Of a stretch of 64,000 bases of DNA, positions 27,060-36,775 are shown one piece after another; positions within the stretch are counted from its first letter, which is position 1; each line of letters opens with the position of its first letter. This DNA is from Dokdonella koreensis DS-123 (lineage in GTDB: Bacteria; Pseudomonadota; Gammaproteobacteria; Xanthomonadales; Rhodanobacteraceae): NCBI RefSeq assembly GCF_001632775.1, contig NZ_CP015249.1, positions 1,778,686 through 1,842,685 on the forward strand, written 5' to 3'. Both the position numbers and the translations under genes were made by a program. Under the pieces are notes generated by a model. It was not told the origin of the DNA. It did no database searches and worked only from the letters and a program-made list of their open reading frames with translations.

Positions 27060-29326
27060 TCGCCCTCATCGAATGGTCCGCGTCCGCCCTGGCGACGCTG
27101 GCCGTCCACGCGACCGTGTTGCTCGCGATCGCCTGGCTGGCGGAGCGGTTGCGTCTGCTGCGCAGCACGCAGGCGCTGGAGCTGGCCTGGCGCTTCGCCT
27201 TGTTTGGCGCGCTGCTGTCGAGCACGGTGTCGCTGCTGCCGTCCGCGCTGCCGGTTACCGGCCCGCAGCGACCGGAGTCGGCCGACGCGCGTCCGCGCCT
27301 CGCGACCGTAGCGCCACCGCCGGCGGCGGATGCCCGGCGGCCCGCCGGCACCGGCGCGGCGACCCGGCCGGTCGCGCCGCAGTCCGCCGAGGTGGCCGCG
27401 CCTAAGACACCGCCGGCGCTGGTGCTTCCTCCGGCCGTCGCCCAGGGCGCGGTCGCGCTGTGGCTGGCCGGGCTCGCGGTCGCGATGGCGGTGTTCGTGC
27501 GTCGCAGCCGCAGCCTGCTGTACCTGTGGCGGCGCGGTCTGGGCCAGGGCGAGTCCGCATCGGCAGCGCTGCATGACCAGACCGCCCGGCTGGCCGGGCA
27601 GATGCGCCTGCGCACGCCGGCCGTGCGCGTGCTGGCCGACATCGCCAGCCCGATGATGCTGCCGCGCGCGGTGCTGCTGCTGCCGCGCTGGAGCGGCGAC
27701 CTGGCCGCCGGACAGCAGCGCGCGTTGCTGGCCCACGAGCTGGCCCACCAGCAGCGCTGCGATCCGTACTGGCGTATCGCCCAGCATGCGGCGCTGCTGC
27801 CGCTGTTCTTTCATCCGCTCGCCTGGCATGCGCGGCGGCGGCTGGAATCGCTGGCCGAGGATGCCTGCGATGCCACCGCTGCCGCGCTGCTGGGCAGCGG
27901 CAGGCCATTGGCCGAATGCCTTGCCACCTGTCTGTCCCATGCCCGCGGCGGCCCGCGGGTCCCCGCCTTCGCCGCCGCGATGGCCCACGATGCCAGTCCG
28001 GTCGTGCGCCGCGTCCACCGCCTGCTCGAGGAATCCACCATGTCCACCTCTCCTTCATCCGCGCTGCTGCGTCGTGGCGCGTTCGTCTGCGGCCTGTTCG
28101 TGCTGGTCGCGCTGCCCGGCGTCGCCGTGACCACCCTTGCCGTCGGCGGCACCAGCCAGAGCGTCGAGATACGCAGCTCGAACGGCAAGGAATCCGTCCG
28201 CTTCAGCGATCGCCGCAGCGGCTACGCGCTCGACGTCGATCAGAAGGGGAAGATCGAGTTCAACGCCGACGAGAGCGATGTCGCCGGGCTGGCAGACGGC
28301 GCCTACCTGGACATCAGCGAGACCACGTCCGGCGTGACGCGCGAGATCCGCTTCAAGGGTACTGCGAGCGGCGTCGACCGGCGCTACCGCGTCGACGGTA
28401 CCGAGTGTGCGCTCGACGCCGAAGGCCGCGCCTGGATCGCCGCCTTGGTGCCGCGCATGTTGCGCGAGACCGGCGTCCAGGCCGAGGCGCGCAGCCGGCG
28501 TCTGCTGGCGCGTGGTGGTGCGGCTGCGCTGCTGGCCGAGATCGACCTGATCCAGGCCGATCATGCGCGGGCCGGCTACCTGCGCGTGCTGTTCGCCGAT
28601 GCCCCGTTGTCGCCCGAGCAGCAGGCGCGTGCGCTGGCCCTGGTCGAGGCGATCGATTCGGCGTTCGAGAAGCGCAACGTCCTGCAGGCCGCGCTCGGCC
28701 AGCCGTCGCTGTCGCCGGCCTTGCAGGTGCTGCTGTTGAAGGCGGCCGCCGGTATCGATTCGGACTTCGAGCGTGCCGAACTGCTGGTCTCGGTGGCTGG
28801 GCGCATGCCGGTGCAGGGCGAGGTGCTGGATGCGTGGAGCACGGCATTGAACGGCATCGGTTCGGATTTCGAGCGCCGCCGCGTCATCGAGGCGCTGCTG
28901 AAGCAGGCTGCGGTCACGCCGGATGTCCTGGTCCGCGCGCTCGACGGCGCCGACAGCATCGGCAGCGATTTCGAGAAGCGCTCGGTGCTCGAAGCGGTGG
29001 CCGCCCGCCGCGGCGATTCGCCGGAGGTGCGCGCTGCCTACCTGCGCCTGGCGGCCGGTATCGGCTCGGACTTCGAGCGCCGCCAGGCCCTGGTCGCGCT
29101 GCTCGACGGCCCGGCGGTCGATGCCGCCACGGCACAGAACGTGCTCGCCGCGGTGGCGACGATGGGCTCGGATTTCGAAGCCCGCGAAGTGCTGGTCAGG
29201 CTCGCCCGCGTGATGCCGGAGGACGCCGGGTTGATCGAGCGCTACCGCGGCGTGGCGCGCGGTCTCGGTGACTTCGAGCGTGGCCAGGCGGAGAAGGCGC
29301 TGGACCGGTTCGCCGTCGTCAACTGA
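27056..29326 (+). CDS. BlaR1-like M56 metallopeptidase antirepressor with C-terminal GSDFE repeats
   Basis: The 756-residue membrane protein has N-terminal TM helices, a Pro/Ala linker, the zinc peptidase motif HELAH (His227, Glu228, His231) in LLAHELAHQQRCDP, and a further TM helix near 343-365. A downstream glutamate (ESLAEDACDA) is likely the third ligand. BlaR1 cleaves or causes cleavage of the BlaI-type repressor when its sensor is triggered. The usual penicillin-binding sensor is absent. Instead the C-terminal part (about 530-750) consists of about seven units of 30-36 residues, each starting I(G/D)SDFE(R/K)R, probably an alpha-helical solenoid. The signal is therefore probably not a beta-lactam. 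Confidence 0.9.
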   Translation: MIALIEWSASALATLAVHATVLLAIAWLAERLRLLRSTQALELAWRFALFGALLSSTVSLLPSALPVTGPQRPESADARPRLATVAPPPAADARRPAGTGAATRPVAPQSAEVAAPKTPPALVLPPAVAQGAVALWLAGLAVAMAVFVRRSRSLLYLWRRGLGQGESASAALHDQTARLAGQMRLRTPAVRVLADIASPMMLPRAVLLLPRWSGDLAAGQQRALLAHELAHQQRCDPYWRIAQHAALLPLFFHPLAWHARRRLESLAEDACDATAAALLGSGRPLAECLATCLSHARGGPRVPAFAAAMAHDASPVVRRVHRLLEESTMSTSPSSALLRRGAFVCGLFVLVALPGVAVTTLAVGGTSQSVEIRSSNGKESVRFSDRRSGYALDVDQKGKIEFNADESDVAGLADGAYLDISETTSGVTREIRFKGTASGVDRRYRVDGTECALDAEGRAWIAALVPRMLRETGVQAEARSRRLLARGGAAALLAEIDLIQADHARAGYLRVLFADAPLSPEQQARALALVEAIDSAFEKRNVLQAALGQPSLSPALQVLLLKAAAGIDSDFERAELLVSVAGRMPVQGEVLDAWSTALNGIGSDFERRRVIEALLKQAAVTPDVLVRALDGADSIGSDFEKRSVLEAVAARRGDSPEVRAAYLRLAAGIGSDFERRQALVALLDGPAVDAATAQNVLAAVATMGSDFEAREVLVRLARVMPEDAGLIERYRGVARGLGDFERGQAEKALDRFAVVN
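28651..29290 (+). repeat. Seven-unit GSDFE protein repeat region
   Basis: Within the BlaR1-like gene the units are IDSAFEKR, IDSDFERA, IGSDFERR, IGSDFEKR, IGSDFERR, MGSDFEAR and a degenerate LGDFERG, each followed by a leucine-rich helix. Unit spacing is about 30-36 codons. The DNA copies differ at many synonymous positions, so the array is old and under protein-level selection. Confidence 0.8.
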
Positions 29327-29380
29327 CGCGATCGCGCGCCGGTTCCGCGCCGGCCGGCCCGGGAGGCGGTCCCGGCAACG

Positions 29381-29412
29381 AAAAAGGCCCTGACGAAGCA
29401 GGGCCTTTTTTT
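29381..29412. terminator. Bidirectional intrinsic terminator
   Basis: AAAAAGGCCCTG (29381-29392) and CAGGGCCTTTTT (29399-29410) form a strong stem with a six-base loop, with an A-run before and a T-run after. It can stop rightward transcription from the blaR1-like gene and leftward transcription of tRNA-Ser. Confidence 0.93.
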
Positions 29413-29416
29413 CGTG

Positions 29417-29506
<90 letters not shown>

Positions 29507-29615
29507 AGAAGCGGTGCCCGGATGGTCACGGGAAGGGCGCGGATGATACGGGTCGGGGCCTCCGGTGACAACCCGGTCCGGTAAACTGGCCGCTCTCCGT
29601 TTTCGGCGCCTTCCG

Positions 29616-30008
29616 ATGAGCCAGATTGCCACCCCCGTTTCCTATGGCGAACTGATCGACAAGATCACCATCCTCGAGATCAAGTCCGAGCGCATGACCG
29701 ACCCGGCCAAGCTGGCCAACGTCGGCAACGAGCTCGGTGCCTTGACCCGCACCTGGGCGGCCGACCCGGTCTCGACGGTCGACATCGCGGACCTGCGGAC
29801 CGGCCTCAAGGCGGTCAACGAGGCGCTCTGGGACATCGAGGACCGCATCCGCCTGAAGGAAAAGGCCAAGGCCTTCGACGCCGAGTTCATCGAGCTGGCG
29901 CGTTCGGTCTACATCCGCAACGACGAGCGCGCCGCGCTCAAGCGCGAGATCAACCTTCGGCTCGGCTCGACGCTGATCGAGGAAAAGTCCTACCAGGACT
30001 ATCGCTGA
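29616..30008 (+). CDS. DUF6165 family protein
   Basis: The 130-residue cytosolic protein is helical and highly charged: VSYGELIDKITILEIKSERM, VNEALWDIEDRIRLKEKAKAFDAEFIELARSVYIRNDERAALKREIN. It matches the DUF6165 family, found near nucleotide-sugar or LPS genes in several proteobacteria, with no established activity. No ligand-binding motif is visible. The ATG at 29616 starts directly at the conserved region. Confidence 0.85.
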   Translation: MSQIATPVSYGELIDKITILEIKSERMTDPAKLANVGNELGALTRTWAADPVSTVDIADLRTGLKAVNEALWDIEDRIRLKEKAKAFDAEFIELARSVYIRNDERAALKREINLRLGSTLIEEKSYQDYR

Positions 30009-30165
30009 CACGCGGCGCGACGGGAGATTCCGTGCCCGGTATCGCCTGCAGCCCCGCATCGAACGCAACGGCAATGATGGAAACGACCGGCCGCGCGTCC
30101 GGGACGATCGCCGTTCCGCCGGGCTCCCGCACCGCTGGCGAGCCGGATCGGCCGGTGCCGCCGCG

Positions 30166-30468
30166 ATGACGATTCGCGCGTACCTGCTGAGGAGCGGCCG
30201 CCGGTATCGCCTCGCGTTCTTCGTGTTCTGGGCGATGGCGGCGGTCCCCGGGTTCTTCAGGCTCGGTCCGCCGTACAGCTACGGCTGGGGCCTCGGAATC
30301 GCCGGAGTGGCGGTTACCCTGCTGGCGGCCTATCGATCGATCCGCTGTCCTCGCTGCGGCGGCAGTGCATGGATGGCCGGCATGCGGATGGCGCCTCTGT
30401 GGAAGACGGGGCCGGGCCACGCCTGTCCCCGCTGCGAGGTCAGCTATGAGGCGCCGTTGACGCCGTAG
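30166..30468 (+). CDS. Small membrane protein with C-terminal zinc ribbon
   Basis: The 100-residue protein has two predicted TM helices (LAFFVFWAMAAVPGFF and LGIAGVAVTLLAAY) followed by two CxxC knuckles, CPRCGG and CPRCEVSY, 28 residues apart, which should bind zinc. I do not recognise a named family. Third-position codon bias fits a real gene, and the two knuckles are hard to explain by chance. It stands alone between the DUF6165 and aminotransferase genes. Confidence 0.65.
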   Translation: MTIRAYLLRSGRRYRLAFFVFWAMAAVPGFFRLGPPYSYGWGLGIAGVAVTLLAAYRSIRCPRCGGSAWMAGMRMAPLWKTGPGHACPRCEVSYEAPLTP

Positions 30469-30653
30469 CGGGCGTCCTCCGTTTCAGCGGCGAGCGCGGC
30501 TCACCGCGCCGCGGCTGCGGGATCCACCGGGCGGCGCGCGCGCAGGCCGGACGCGGAGAAGGCTTGCCGCGATCGCGCCCACGGACCGTCGTGCGGACAC
30601 CGGACGCGGCGACGATACAATCACGGTTCCGCTGCTTCCGAAGGCTGCCGCCG

Positions 30654-31772
30654 ATGCAAAGCTTCCTGCCTCCCGATCGCCTGCTGCTGGGGCCGGGGCC
30701 GTCCCCGGTTCCGGCACGCGTGCTGGCCGCACTGGCGCGGCCGACGATCGGCCATCTCGACCCGCGCTTCATTGCGATGATGGACGAGGTCAAGGAACTG
30801 CTGCGGCTGGCGTTCCGCACCGGCCACGCGCTGACGCTGCCGGTCTCGGCGCCCGGCTCGGCCGGCATGGAGACGGCCTTCGTCAACCTGGTCGAGCCGG
30901 GCGACACGGTGATCGTCTGCCGCAACGGCGTGTTCGGCGGGCGCATGCGCGAGAACGTCGTGCGGATCGGCGCGAATGCGGTGATGGTGGACGATCCGTT
31001 CGGCCAGCCGGTCGATCCGGACAAGGTGCAGGCGGCGCTGCGCGCCAATCCCGGCGCCAAGGCGCTGGCGTTCGTCCATGCGGAGACCTCGACCGGCGTC
31101 GCATCGGACGCGGCCACGTTGTGCCGGCTGGCACGCGAGCACGGCGCGCTCAGCATCGTCGATGCGGTGACCAGCCTCGGCGGCAGTCCGCTGGAGGTGG
31201 ATGGCTGGGGCATCGACGCGGTCTACTCGGGTTCGCAGAAATGCCTGTCCGCGCCGCCGGGCCTGTCGCCGGTCAGCTTCAGCGAGGCGGCGGTGGCGGC
31301 GATCAAGGCGCGCCGCACGCCGGTGCAGAGCTGGTTCCTCGATCTCACCCTGGTGATGGGCTACTGGCAGGGCGAAGGCGCGCGCGCCTACCACCACACC
31401 GCGCCGATCAACATGCTCTACGCGCTGCACGAGGCGCTGCTGGCACTGCGCGAGGAAGGCCTGGAAGCGGCCTGGGCGCGCCACCGCGCCCATCATCTGC
31501 GCCTGCGCGATGGCCTGGAGGCGCTCGGCCTGTCGTTGCCGGTGGCTCCCGCGGTGCGATTGCCGCAGCTCAATGCGGTCGCCGTGCCGGCCGGTGTCGA
31601 CGAGGCGGCAGTGCGCCGCACGCTGCTCGACCGGCACGGCATCGAGATCGGCGCAGGCCTCGGCGAGCTGGCCGGCAAGATCTGGCGCATCGGCCTGATG
31701 GGGCACGGCAGCACGCCGGAGAACGTCGACCGCGTGGTCGCGGCGTTCGGCGAGGTGCTTGCGCGCGGCTGA
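30654..31772 (+). CDS. Class V aminotransferase (alanine/serine-glyoxylate or serine-pyruvate type)
   Basis: This 372-residue PLP enzyme resembles alanine-glyoxylate/serine-pyruvate aminotransferases. The N-terminus LLLGPGPSPVPARVLAAL and the cofactor segment VSAPGSAGMETAF are typical, and the PLP lysine is Lys196 in SGSQKCLSAPPG. It would move an amino group between alanine or serine and glyoxylate or pyruvate. A -10-like TACAAT lies at 30616-30621. The GST gene follows 36 bp later on the same strand. The exact donor cannot be set from sequence. Confidence 0.92.
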   Translation: MQSFLPPDRLLLGPGPSPVPARVLAALARPTIGHLDPRFIAMMDEVKELLRLAFRTGHALTLPVSAPGSAGMETAFVNLVEPGDTVIVCRNGVFGGRMRENVVRIGANAVMVDDPFGQPVDPDKVQAALRANPGAKALAFVHAETSTGVASDAATLCRLAREHGALSIVDAVTSLGGSPLEVDGWGIDAVYSGSQKCLSAPPGLSPVSFSEAAVAAIKARRTPVQSWFLDLTLVMGYWQGEGARAYHHTAPINMLYALHEALLALREEGLEAAWARHRAHHLRLRDGLEALGLSLPVAPAVRLPQLNAVAVPAGVDEAAVRRTLLDRHGIEIGAGLGELAGKIWRIGLMGHGSTPENVDRVVAAFGEVLARG

Positions 31773-31808
31773 TCACCACGCGTCACGACGACATCGAAGG
31801 AGACCGAC

Positions 31809-32420
31809 ATGAAGCTCTACTACGCCCCGGGCACCTGCGCCCTGGCTTGCTGGATCGCGCTGGAATGGGCCGGTGCGGATTACACGGTCGAGAAGGTCGA
31901 TCCGAAATCGGAGGCCTACCGGCGCATCAATCCGCTCGGCATGGTGCCCGCGCTCGACATCGGCGGGCCGCGTGCGATGACGCAGGCCGACGCGATCCTG
32001 CAGTACGTCGCCGAGAAGTACCCGCACCGGCACCTCGGTGTCGACGGCGATCCGGAACAGCGCTTCGCCTTCGTCGAGACGATGGCGTTCCTGACCGGCG
32101 ACTTCCACCCGGCGTTCTGGCCGTTCTTTTCGCCGCAGCGCTACACCACCCGCGAAGACGAGGCGGCGCTGAAGGAGGTGCGCGAGGCCTCCCACGCGCG
32201 CATCGATCGCGTCCTGACGCACCTGGACGGCCTGATCGGCGGCGCCGAACACGTCTACCAGGACCGGCGCACCGTGGCCGATCCCTATGCCTTCGTCATG
32301 GTGCGCTGGTCCGAACGGCTGCCCAAGACCTGGCGCGACTACGCCAACGTGGCTCGCTTCATGACGGCGATGCAGGCCGACCCGGCGGTCGAGCGGGTGC
32401 TGGCGCAGTCGAGGGCCTAG
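31809..32420 (+). CDS. Glutathione S-transferase family protein
   Basis: The 203-residue protein starts MKLYYAPGTCALACWIALEW, a beta-class-like N-terminus with Cys10 in the glutathione site, continues with NPLGMVPALDI (the cis-proline loop) and TQADAILQYVAEKY, then the all-helical C-terminal domain including the conserved N-cap (TVADPYAFVMVRW). A good ribosome site GAAGGAGA precedes it. It is likely co-transcribed with the aminotransferase. Substrate unknown. Confidence 0.92.
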   Translation: MKLYYAPGTCALACWIALEWAGADYTVEKVDPKSEAYRRINPLGMVPALDIGGPRAMTQADAILQYVAEKYPHRHLGVDGDPEQRFAFVETMAFLTGDFHPAFWPFFSPQRYTTREDEAALKEVREASHARIDRVLTHLDGLIGGAEHVYQDRRTVADPYAFVMVRWSERLPKTWRDYANVARFMTAMQADPAVERVLAQSRA

Positions 32421-32501
32421 CGCGCTCGCCCGGCGCCGGGCGAGCGGCAGCGCGAGGCACCCGTCTGCCCGGACGCCTCGCCAGGCCGGTGCGCGAGCCG
32501 C

Positions 32502-34247
32502 TCAGCCGGCCAGGCCGCGTTCGGCGAGGAAGGCCAGTACCGCATCGGCCAGCGCATGGGGCGTGGTGCCGGCGGTGTCCAGGCGCAGCTCCGGTGCGGC
32601 GGGTGCCTCGTACGGATCGCTGACGCCGGTGAACTGCGGTATACGGCCGGCGCGCGCCTGCGCATACAGGCCCTTGCGATCGCGCGCCTCGCACACCTCG
32701 ATCGGCGTGGCGACGTGGACCTCGACGAAACTGCCGTGCTGTTCCACCAGCCGGCGTACCTCGCCGCGGTCGTCGGCATAGGGTGCGATCGGTGCGCAGA
32801 TGGCGATGCCGCCATGGCGCGTCACCTCGGCCGCCACCCAGCCGATCCGGCGCACGTTGGCGGAACGGTCCTCGCGGCTGAAGCCGAGGCCGCGCGAGAG
32901 GTGCTTGCGCACGTCGTCACCGTCCAGCAGCGTGATCTGGCGTGCCGAGCTTTCCAGCAGTCGCGCGATCACGGCCTCGGCGAGGGTGGACTTGCCGGCG
33001 CCGGAAAGGCCGGTGAAGAACAGCGTGAAGCCGCGCCGGGCACCGGCCGGGTGCCGCTCGCGCAGGATCGTCGCGATCTCCGGATAGGTGAACCAGGCCG
33101 GGATCTCCTCGCCAGTCTGCAGGCGGCGCCGCAGCTCGGTGCCGGAGAGATCCTCGACCCGGTCGTCGCTGCCGACGTCGGTGGCCGGCAGGTAGCTGTC
33201 GCGATTGGCGGCGTAGACCATCGCCGGGAACGGCACGATGCGGATGCCGAGCTCGTCCTGGTGGCGTGCCAGCAGCTCCTGCGCGGCGAACGGCTCGTAG
33301 AACGGCACGCCGGCGGCGTCCCGGCCCGGGCCGGCATGGTCGCGGCCGACGATGAAGTGCGTGGCGCCGTAGTTCTTGCGGATGATCGCGTGCCACAACG
33401 CCTCGCGCGGGCCGGCCATCCGCATCGCCAGCGGCAGCAGGGACAGCTTGGCGTGGTTCTTCGGGTAGTGCGCCAGCAGCGCCTGGTAGCAGCGCACGCG
33501 TGTGAAGTGGTCGACGTCGCCGGGCTTGGTGCGGCCGACGACCGGCTGGATCAGCAGCCGCGCGCCGGTCTGCTCGGCGGCGCGCAGGGTCAGTTCGCGA
33601 TGCGCACGGTGCATCGGGTTGCGTGTCTGGAAGGCCACGGTCTCGCGCCAGCCCTGCCGGGCCAGCCACTCGCGCAGCTCGCGCGGCGATTCGCGCAAGG
33701 CGCGGAAGTCGAAGTGGGCCGGTGGCTGGATACCCTGCAAACGCCCGCCGAGGTAGACCGGGTGCGTGCGGTCGAGCAGGTCGGCGACGCCCGGGTGGCT
33801 GCGGTCGAGCGTGCCGAAGACCGCACGCGCCTCGGTTTCGCGGTCGGGCCGGTACAGGCTCTGGAGCGTGAGCACGGCCAGCGGCACGCCCTGGTTGTCG
33901 CGCAGCGCGATCTCGTCGCCGAGGCCGAGCGTCGCGGCGAAGGCCTCGGTGACGCCGAGCGTGATCGGGATCGGCCACAGCGTGCCGTCGGCGAGGCGCA
34001 GGTCGCTCAGCACGTGCTCGTAGTCCTCGCGGCCGAGAAAGCCTTCCAGCGGCGAGAACGCGCCGTTGAGCAGCAGCTCCAGGTCGCAGAGCTGGCGCGC
34101 GTCGAGGTCCCAGCCCGGCAGCGCGGCGCTGCGCTTGCGTAGCGCCGCGGCCGCGTCGCCGGCCAAGTAGAGGTCTTTCAGTTCGCCGCCGTGCGGCAGC
34201 GGCGTGGGGTCGTCGATGAAGTCGATCGCTTCGGCAGGACGGGACAT
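32502..34247 (-). CDS. sat: Bifunctional ATP sulfurylase / APS kinase
   Basis: This 581-residue fusion converts sulfate to APS and then to PAPS. The N-terminal part (about 1-395) is a homomeric-type ATP sulfurylase with QTRNPMHRAH and IVGRDHAGPG. The C-terminal part (about 400-581) is APS kinase with a Walker A GLSGAGKST near 411-418, DGDDVRKHLSRGLGFS and KGLYAQARAG. The kinase motifs look intact. This replaces the CysDN heterodimer plus CysC found in many gammaproteobacteria. It lies 102 bp after cysH on the same strand, forming the last gene of the cysJIH-sat run, and matches a PAPS-specific CysH. Confidence 0.94.
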   Translation of the reverse strand: MSRPAEAIDFIDDPTPLPHGGELKDLYLAGDAAAALRKRSAALPGWDLDARQLCDLELLLNGAFSPLEGFLGREDYEHVLSDLRLADGTLWPIPITLGVTEAFAATLGLGDEIALRDNQGVPLAVLTLQSLYRPDRETEARAVFGTLDRSHPGVADLLDRTHPVYLGGRLQGIQPPAHFDFRALRESPRELREWLARQGWRETVAFQTRNPMHRAHRELTLRAAEQTGARLLIQPVVGRTKPGDVDHFTRVRCYQALLAHYPKNHAKLSLLPLAMRMAGPREALWHAIIRKNYGATHFIVGRDHAGPGRDAAGVPFYEPFAAQELLARHQDELGIRIVPFPAMVYAANRDSYLPATDVGSDDRVEDLSGTELRRRLQTGEEIPAWFTYPEIATILRERHPAGARRGFTLFFTGLSGAGKSTLAEAVIARLLESSARQITLLDGDDVRKHLSRGLGFSREDRSANVRRIGWVAAEVTRHGGIAICAPIAPYADDRGEVRRLVEQHGSFVEVHVATPIEVCEARDRKGLYAQARAGRIPQFTGVSDPYEAPAAPELRLDTAGTTPHALADAVLAFLAERGLAG

Positions 34248-34349
34248 GGCAGGTGCTCTCGGGGTCTTTTTTCTTGGGATGGGCACCACCGGCTGCAGCC
34301 AGCGGGTGGTGGTGGAAGCAACGGCACCGCGGCGCCGGGCGCCCTGCGG

Positions 34350-35072
34350 TCAGGTGTCGTAGTGCAGCCCGCACTCGCGGCCGAGGCCGAAGAAGCGCGT
34401 GTCCTCGGGCGCCATGCCGTCGGCCAGCGCGTGCGTGGTGTGGATGTCGCCGATCGAGACGTAGCCGCGCTCCCACAGCGGGTGGTACGGCAGGTCGTGC
34501 TGGCGCAGGTAGGTCCAGACGTCGCGGTCGCTCCAGTCGACCAGCGGATGTACCTTCCAGCGGCCCTCGCGCAGCTCGAGCACCTGCGCCTCGGCGCGGG
34601 TACGGGCCTGGCTGCGCCGGAGGCCGGCGATCCAGCTGCGGGCGCCGAGTTCGTCCAGCGCCCGCCGCATCGGCTCGACCTTGCGCATGCGGTTGTAGCG
34701 GCGCAGCCCGTCGACGCCGTCTTCCCAGAGGCGGCCATGGCGGGCCTCCATCCAGGCGATGCCGATCTGCGGGCGATAGACGCGCAGGTTGAGGCCCAGG
34801 CGCTCGGTCAGCGCGTCGGCGAAGCGATAGGTCTCCGGGAACAGGTAGCCGGTATCGACCAGGATCACCGGCACGTCCGGACGCTGCTGCGTGACCAGGT
34901 GCAGCAGGACGGCCGATTGCGCACCGAAGCTCGACGACATCACGTGCTCGCCCGGCAGGGTGGACAACGCCCAGGCGAGGCGCGCCTTGGCGTCGAGGCG
35001 TTCGAGCCAGGCGTTCATCCGCGCGCGTGCGCGATCGTCCTCGGCGACGCTGACCAGGTCGGGCAGGCTCAC
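34350..35072 (-). CDS. cysH: PAPS reductase (thioredoxin-dependent)
   Basis: The 240-residue enzyme reduces PAPS to sulfite. It shows the PP-loop-like [14 protein letters not shown], the substrate segment [15 protein letters not shown], and the catalytic C-terminal ECGLH. The iron-sulfur CC...CxxC cysteines of APS reductases are absent ([12 protein letters not shown] at the equivalent place), so it should use PAPS, in agreement with the APS kinase encoded downstream. It starts with GTG at 35072, overlapping the cysI stop by 4 bp (GTGA). Confidence 0.95.
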   Translation of the reverse strand: MSLPDLVSVAEDDRARARMNAWLERLDAKARLAWALSTLPGEHVMSSSFGAQSAVLLHLVTQQRPDVPVILVDTGYLFPETYRFADALTERLGLNLRVYRPQIGIAWMEARHGRLWEDGVDGLRRYNRMRKVEPMRRALDELGARSWIAGLRRSQARTRAEAQVLELREGRWKVHPLVDWSDRDVWTYLRQHDLPYHPLWERGYVSIGDIHTTHALADGMAPEDTRFFGLGRECGLHYDT

Positions 35073-36775
35073 TGCGGGGGCTCCAGGGGCAGGGAAGGCG
35101 GGGCGGGCACGGCGACGATGCCGCTGCGGACCAGGAAGTCGCCGAAACCCTCGCCGGGATGGCGCTGGTCGGCGTAGCGGGCGAACAGCCCGTCCAGTTC
35201 GGCCAGGATCTGCGGCTCGTCGATGTTCTCGCGATGCAGCCGGTTCAGGCGTTGGCCGCGGGCGTCGGCGCCGAGCATCAGGTTGTAGCGGCCGGGCGCC
35301 TTGCCGACCAGGCCGATCTCGCCGAGGTAGGGGCGCGAGCAGCCGTTCGGGCAGCCGGAAATGCGCAGTCCGATCGGCGCATCGGCCAACGCATGGGCGG
35401 CCAGCCGTTCTTCGATCCGCGCCAGCAGCGGCGACAGGTAGCGTTCCGCCTCGGCCATCGCCAGCGCGCAGGTCGGCAGGGCGACGCAGGCGAGCGCGTT
35501 GCGGCGCACCGGCGTGGCACGGCGATGGTCGTCGAGCCCGTGCTCGGCCACGAGCCGGTCGATCGCGGCACGCGCCGCCGGCGCGACGCCGGCAATGACC
35601 AGGTTCTGGTTGCCGGTCAGGCGGAAGTCGCCGGTGTGGATGCGGGCGATCGCGCGCAGGCCGGCGAGGTGGCGGCGCTCGCCGCGGTCGGCGACACGGC
35701 CCGATTCGATGCGAAGGCCCAGGTGCCAGGCGCCGTCGTGGCCCTCGACCCAGCCGTAGCGATCGCCGCTGTGCTCGAACGCATAGGGCCGCGCCGCCGG
35801 CAGCGGCTCGCCCAGGCGGCGCTCGACCTCGGCCTTGAACGCGGGCAGCCCGAGCCGGTCGATCGTGTACTTGAGCCGCGAGAGCTTGCGGTCGCTGCGG
35901 TTGCCGAGGTCGCGCTGCGCGGTCACGACCGCCTCGGCGACGGCCAGCAGCCGCTCGGGCGGCACGAAGCCGATGACCTCGGCCAGCCGCGGGTAGGTGC
36001 GTGCATCGCCGTGGGCCGCGCCAAGGCCGCCACCGACCGCGACATTGAAGCCCTGCAGCACGCCCGCGTCGATGATCGCGATGAAGCCGAGGTCGTTGGC
36101 GAACAGGTCCACGTCGTTGAACGGCGGGATCGCCAGCGCGGTCTTGAACTTGCGCGGCAGGTAGACCGGCCCGTAGATCGGCTCGTCCTCCTCGCCGCTG
36201 CCGGCGACCTTCTGCTCGTCGAGCCAGATCTCGTAGTAGGCGCGGGTCTGCGGCTTGAGGTGCTCGGACAGCCGGCGCGCCCAGTCGTAGACCGCGGCGT
36301 GCGCCTGCGACTGGACCGGATTGGCCGAGACCATCACGTTGCGGTTGACGTCGCCGCAGGCGGCGATCGAGTCGACCAGGCTGCGGTTGATCGCCTGGAT
36401 CGTCGCCTTGAGGTCGCGCTTGATGACGCCGTGGAACTGGAACGCCTGACGCGTGGTGAGGCGCAGCGTGCCGTTGGCGTAGGTGGTCGCGATCGCGTCC
36501 AGCGCCAGCCATTGCTGCGGCGTGACCACGCCGCCGGGCGTGCGCGTGCGGATCATGAAGCTGTAGGCCGGCTCCAGCTTCTGCGCGCGGCGCTCCTCGC
36601 GCAGGTCGCGGTCGTCCTGCTGGTAGCTGCCGTGGAACTTGATCAGCTGGGTATCGTCGGCGCGGATCGCGCCGGTCAGCGCGTCGTCCAGGCTTTCGGC
36701 CAGCGAGCCGCGCAGGCGCCGGCTGGCGGCCTTGATGGTCTCGACCGGGGACGGCGGATCGGTGAGGGTGGCCAT
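35069..36775 (-). CDS. cysI: Sulfite reductase hemoprotein (beta) subunit
   Basis: The 568-residue subunit reduces sulfite to sulfide using siroheme and a 4Fe-4S cluster. Cluster/siroheme cysteines are Cys430 and Cys436 (CVALPTC) and Cys475 and Cys479 (CPNGC), matching the E. coli CysI arrangement. Ferredoxin-like half-domains are visible as [14 protein letters not shown] and [11 protein letters not shown]. The start at 36775 shares one base with the cysJ stop (TGATG) and the end overlaps cysH, so cysJ-cysI-cysH are translationally coupled. Siroheme would come from the CysG at 7228. Confidence 0.97.
   Translation of the reverse strand: MATLTDPPSPVETIKAASRRLRGSLAESLDDALTGAIRADDTQLIKFHGSYQQDDRDLREERRAQKLEPAYSFMIRTRTPGGVVTPQQWLALDAIATTYANGTLRLTTRQAFQFHGVIKRDLKATIQAINRSLVDSIAACGDVNRNVMVSANPVQSQAHAAVYDWARRLSEHLKPQTRAYYEIWLDEQKVAGSGEEDEPIYGPVYLPRKFKTALAIPPFNDVDLFANDLGFIAIIDAGVLQGFNVAVGGGLGAAHGDARTYPRLAEVIGFVPPERLLAVAEAVVTAQRDLGNRSDRKLSRLKYTIDRLGLPAFKAEVERRLGEPLPAARPYAFEHSGDRYGWVEGHDGAWHLGLRIESGRVADRGERRHLAGLRAIARIHTGDFRLTGNQNLVIAGVAPAARAAIDRLVAEHGLDDHRRATPVRRNALACVALPTCALAMAEAERYLSPLLARIEERLAAHALADAPIGLRISGCPNGCSRPYLGEIGLVGKAPGRYNLMLGADARGQRLNRLHRENIDEPQILAELDGLFARYADQRHPGEGFGDFLVRSGIVAVPAPPSLPLEPPQ

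Noticed and set aside
28651-29290. Possible CRISPR-like or DNA-level tandem repeat at the GSDFE units
   Set aside because: The periodicity is in the protein; unit DNA sequences differ at synonymous sites and spacing varies, so it is a coding repeat.
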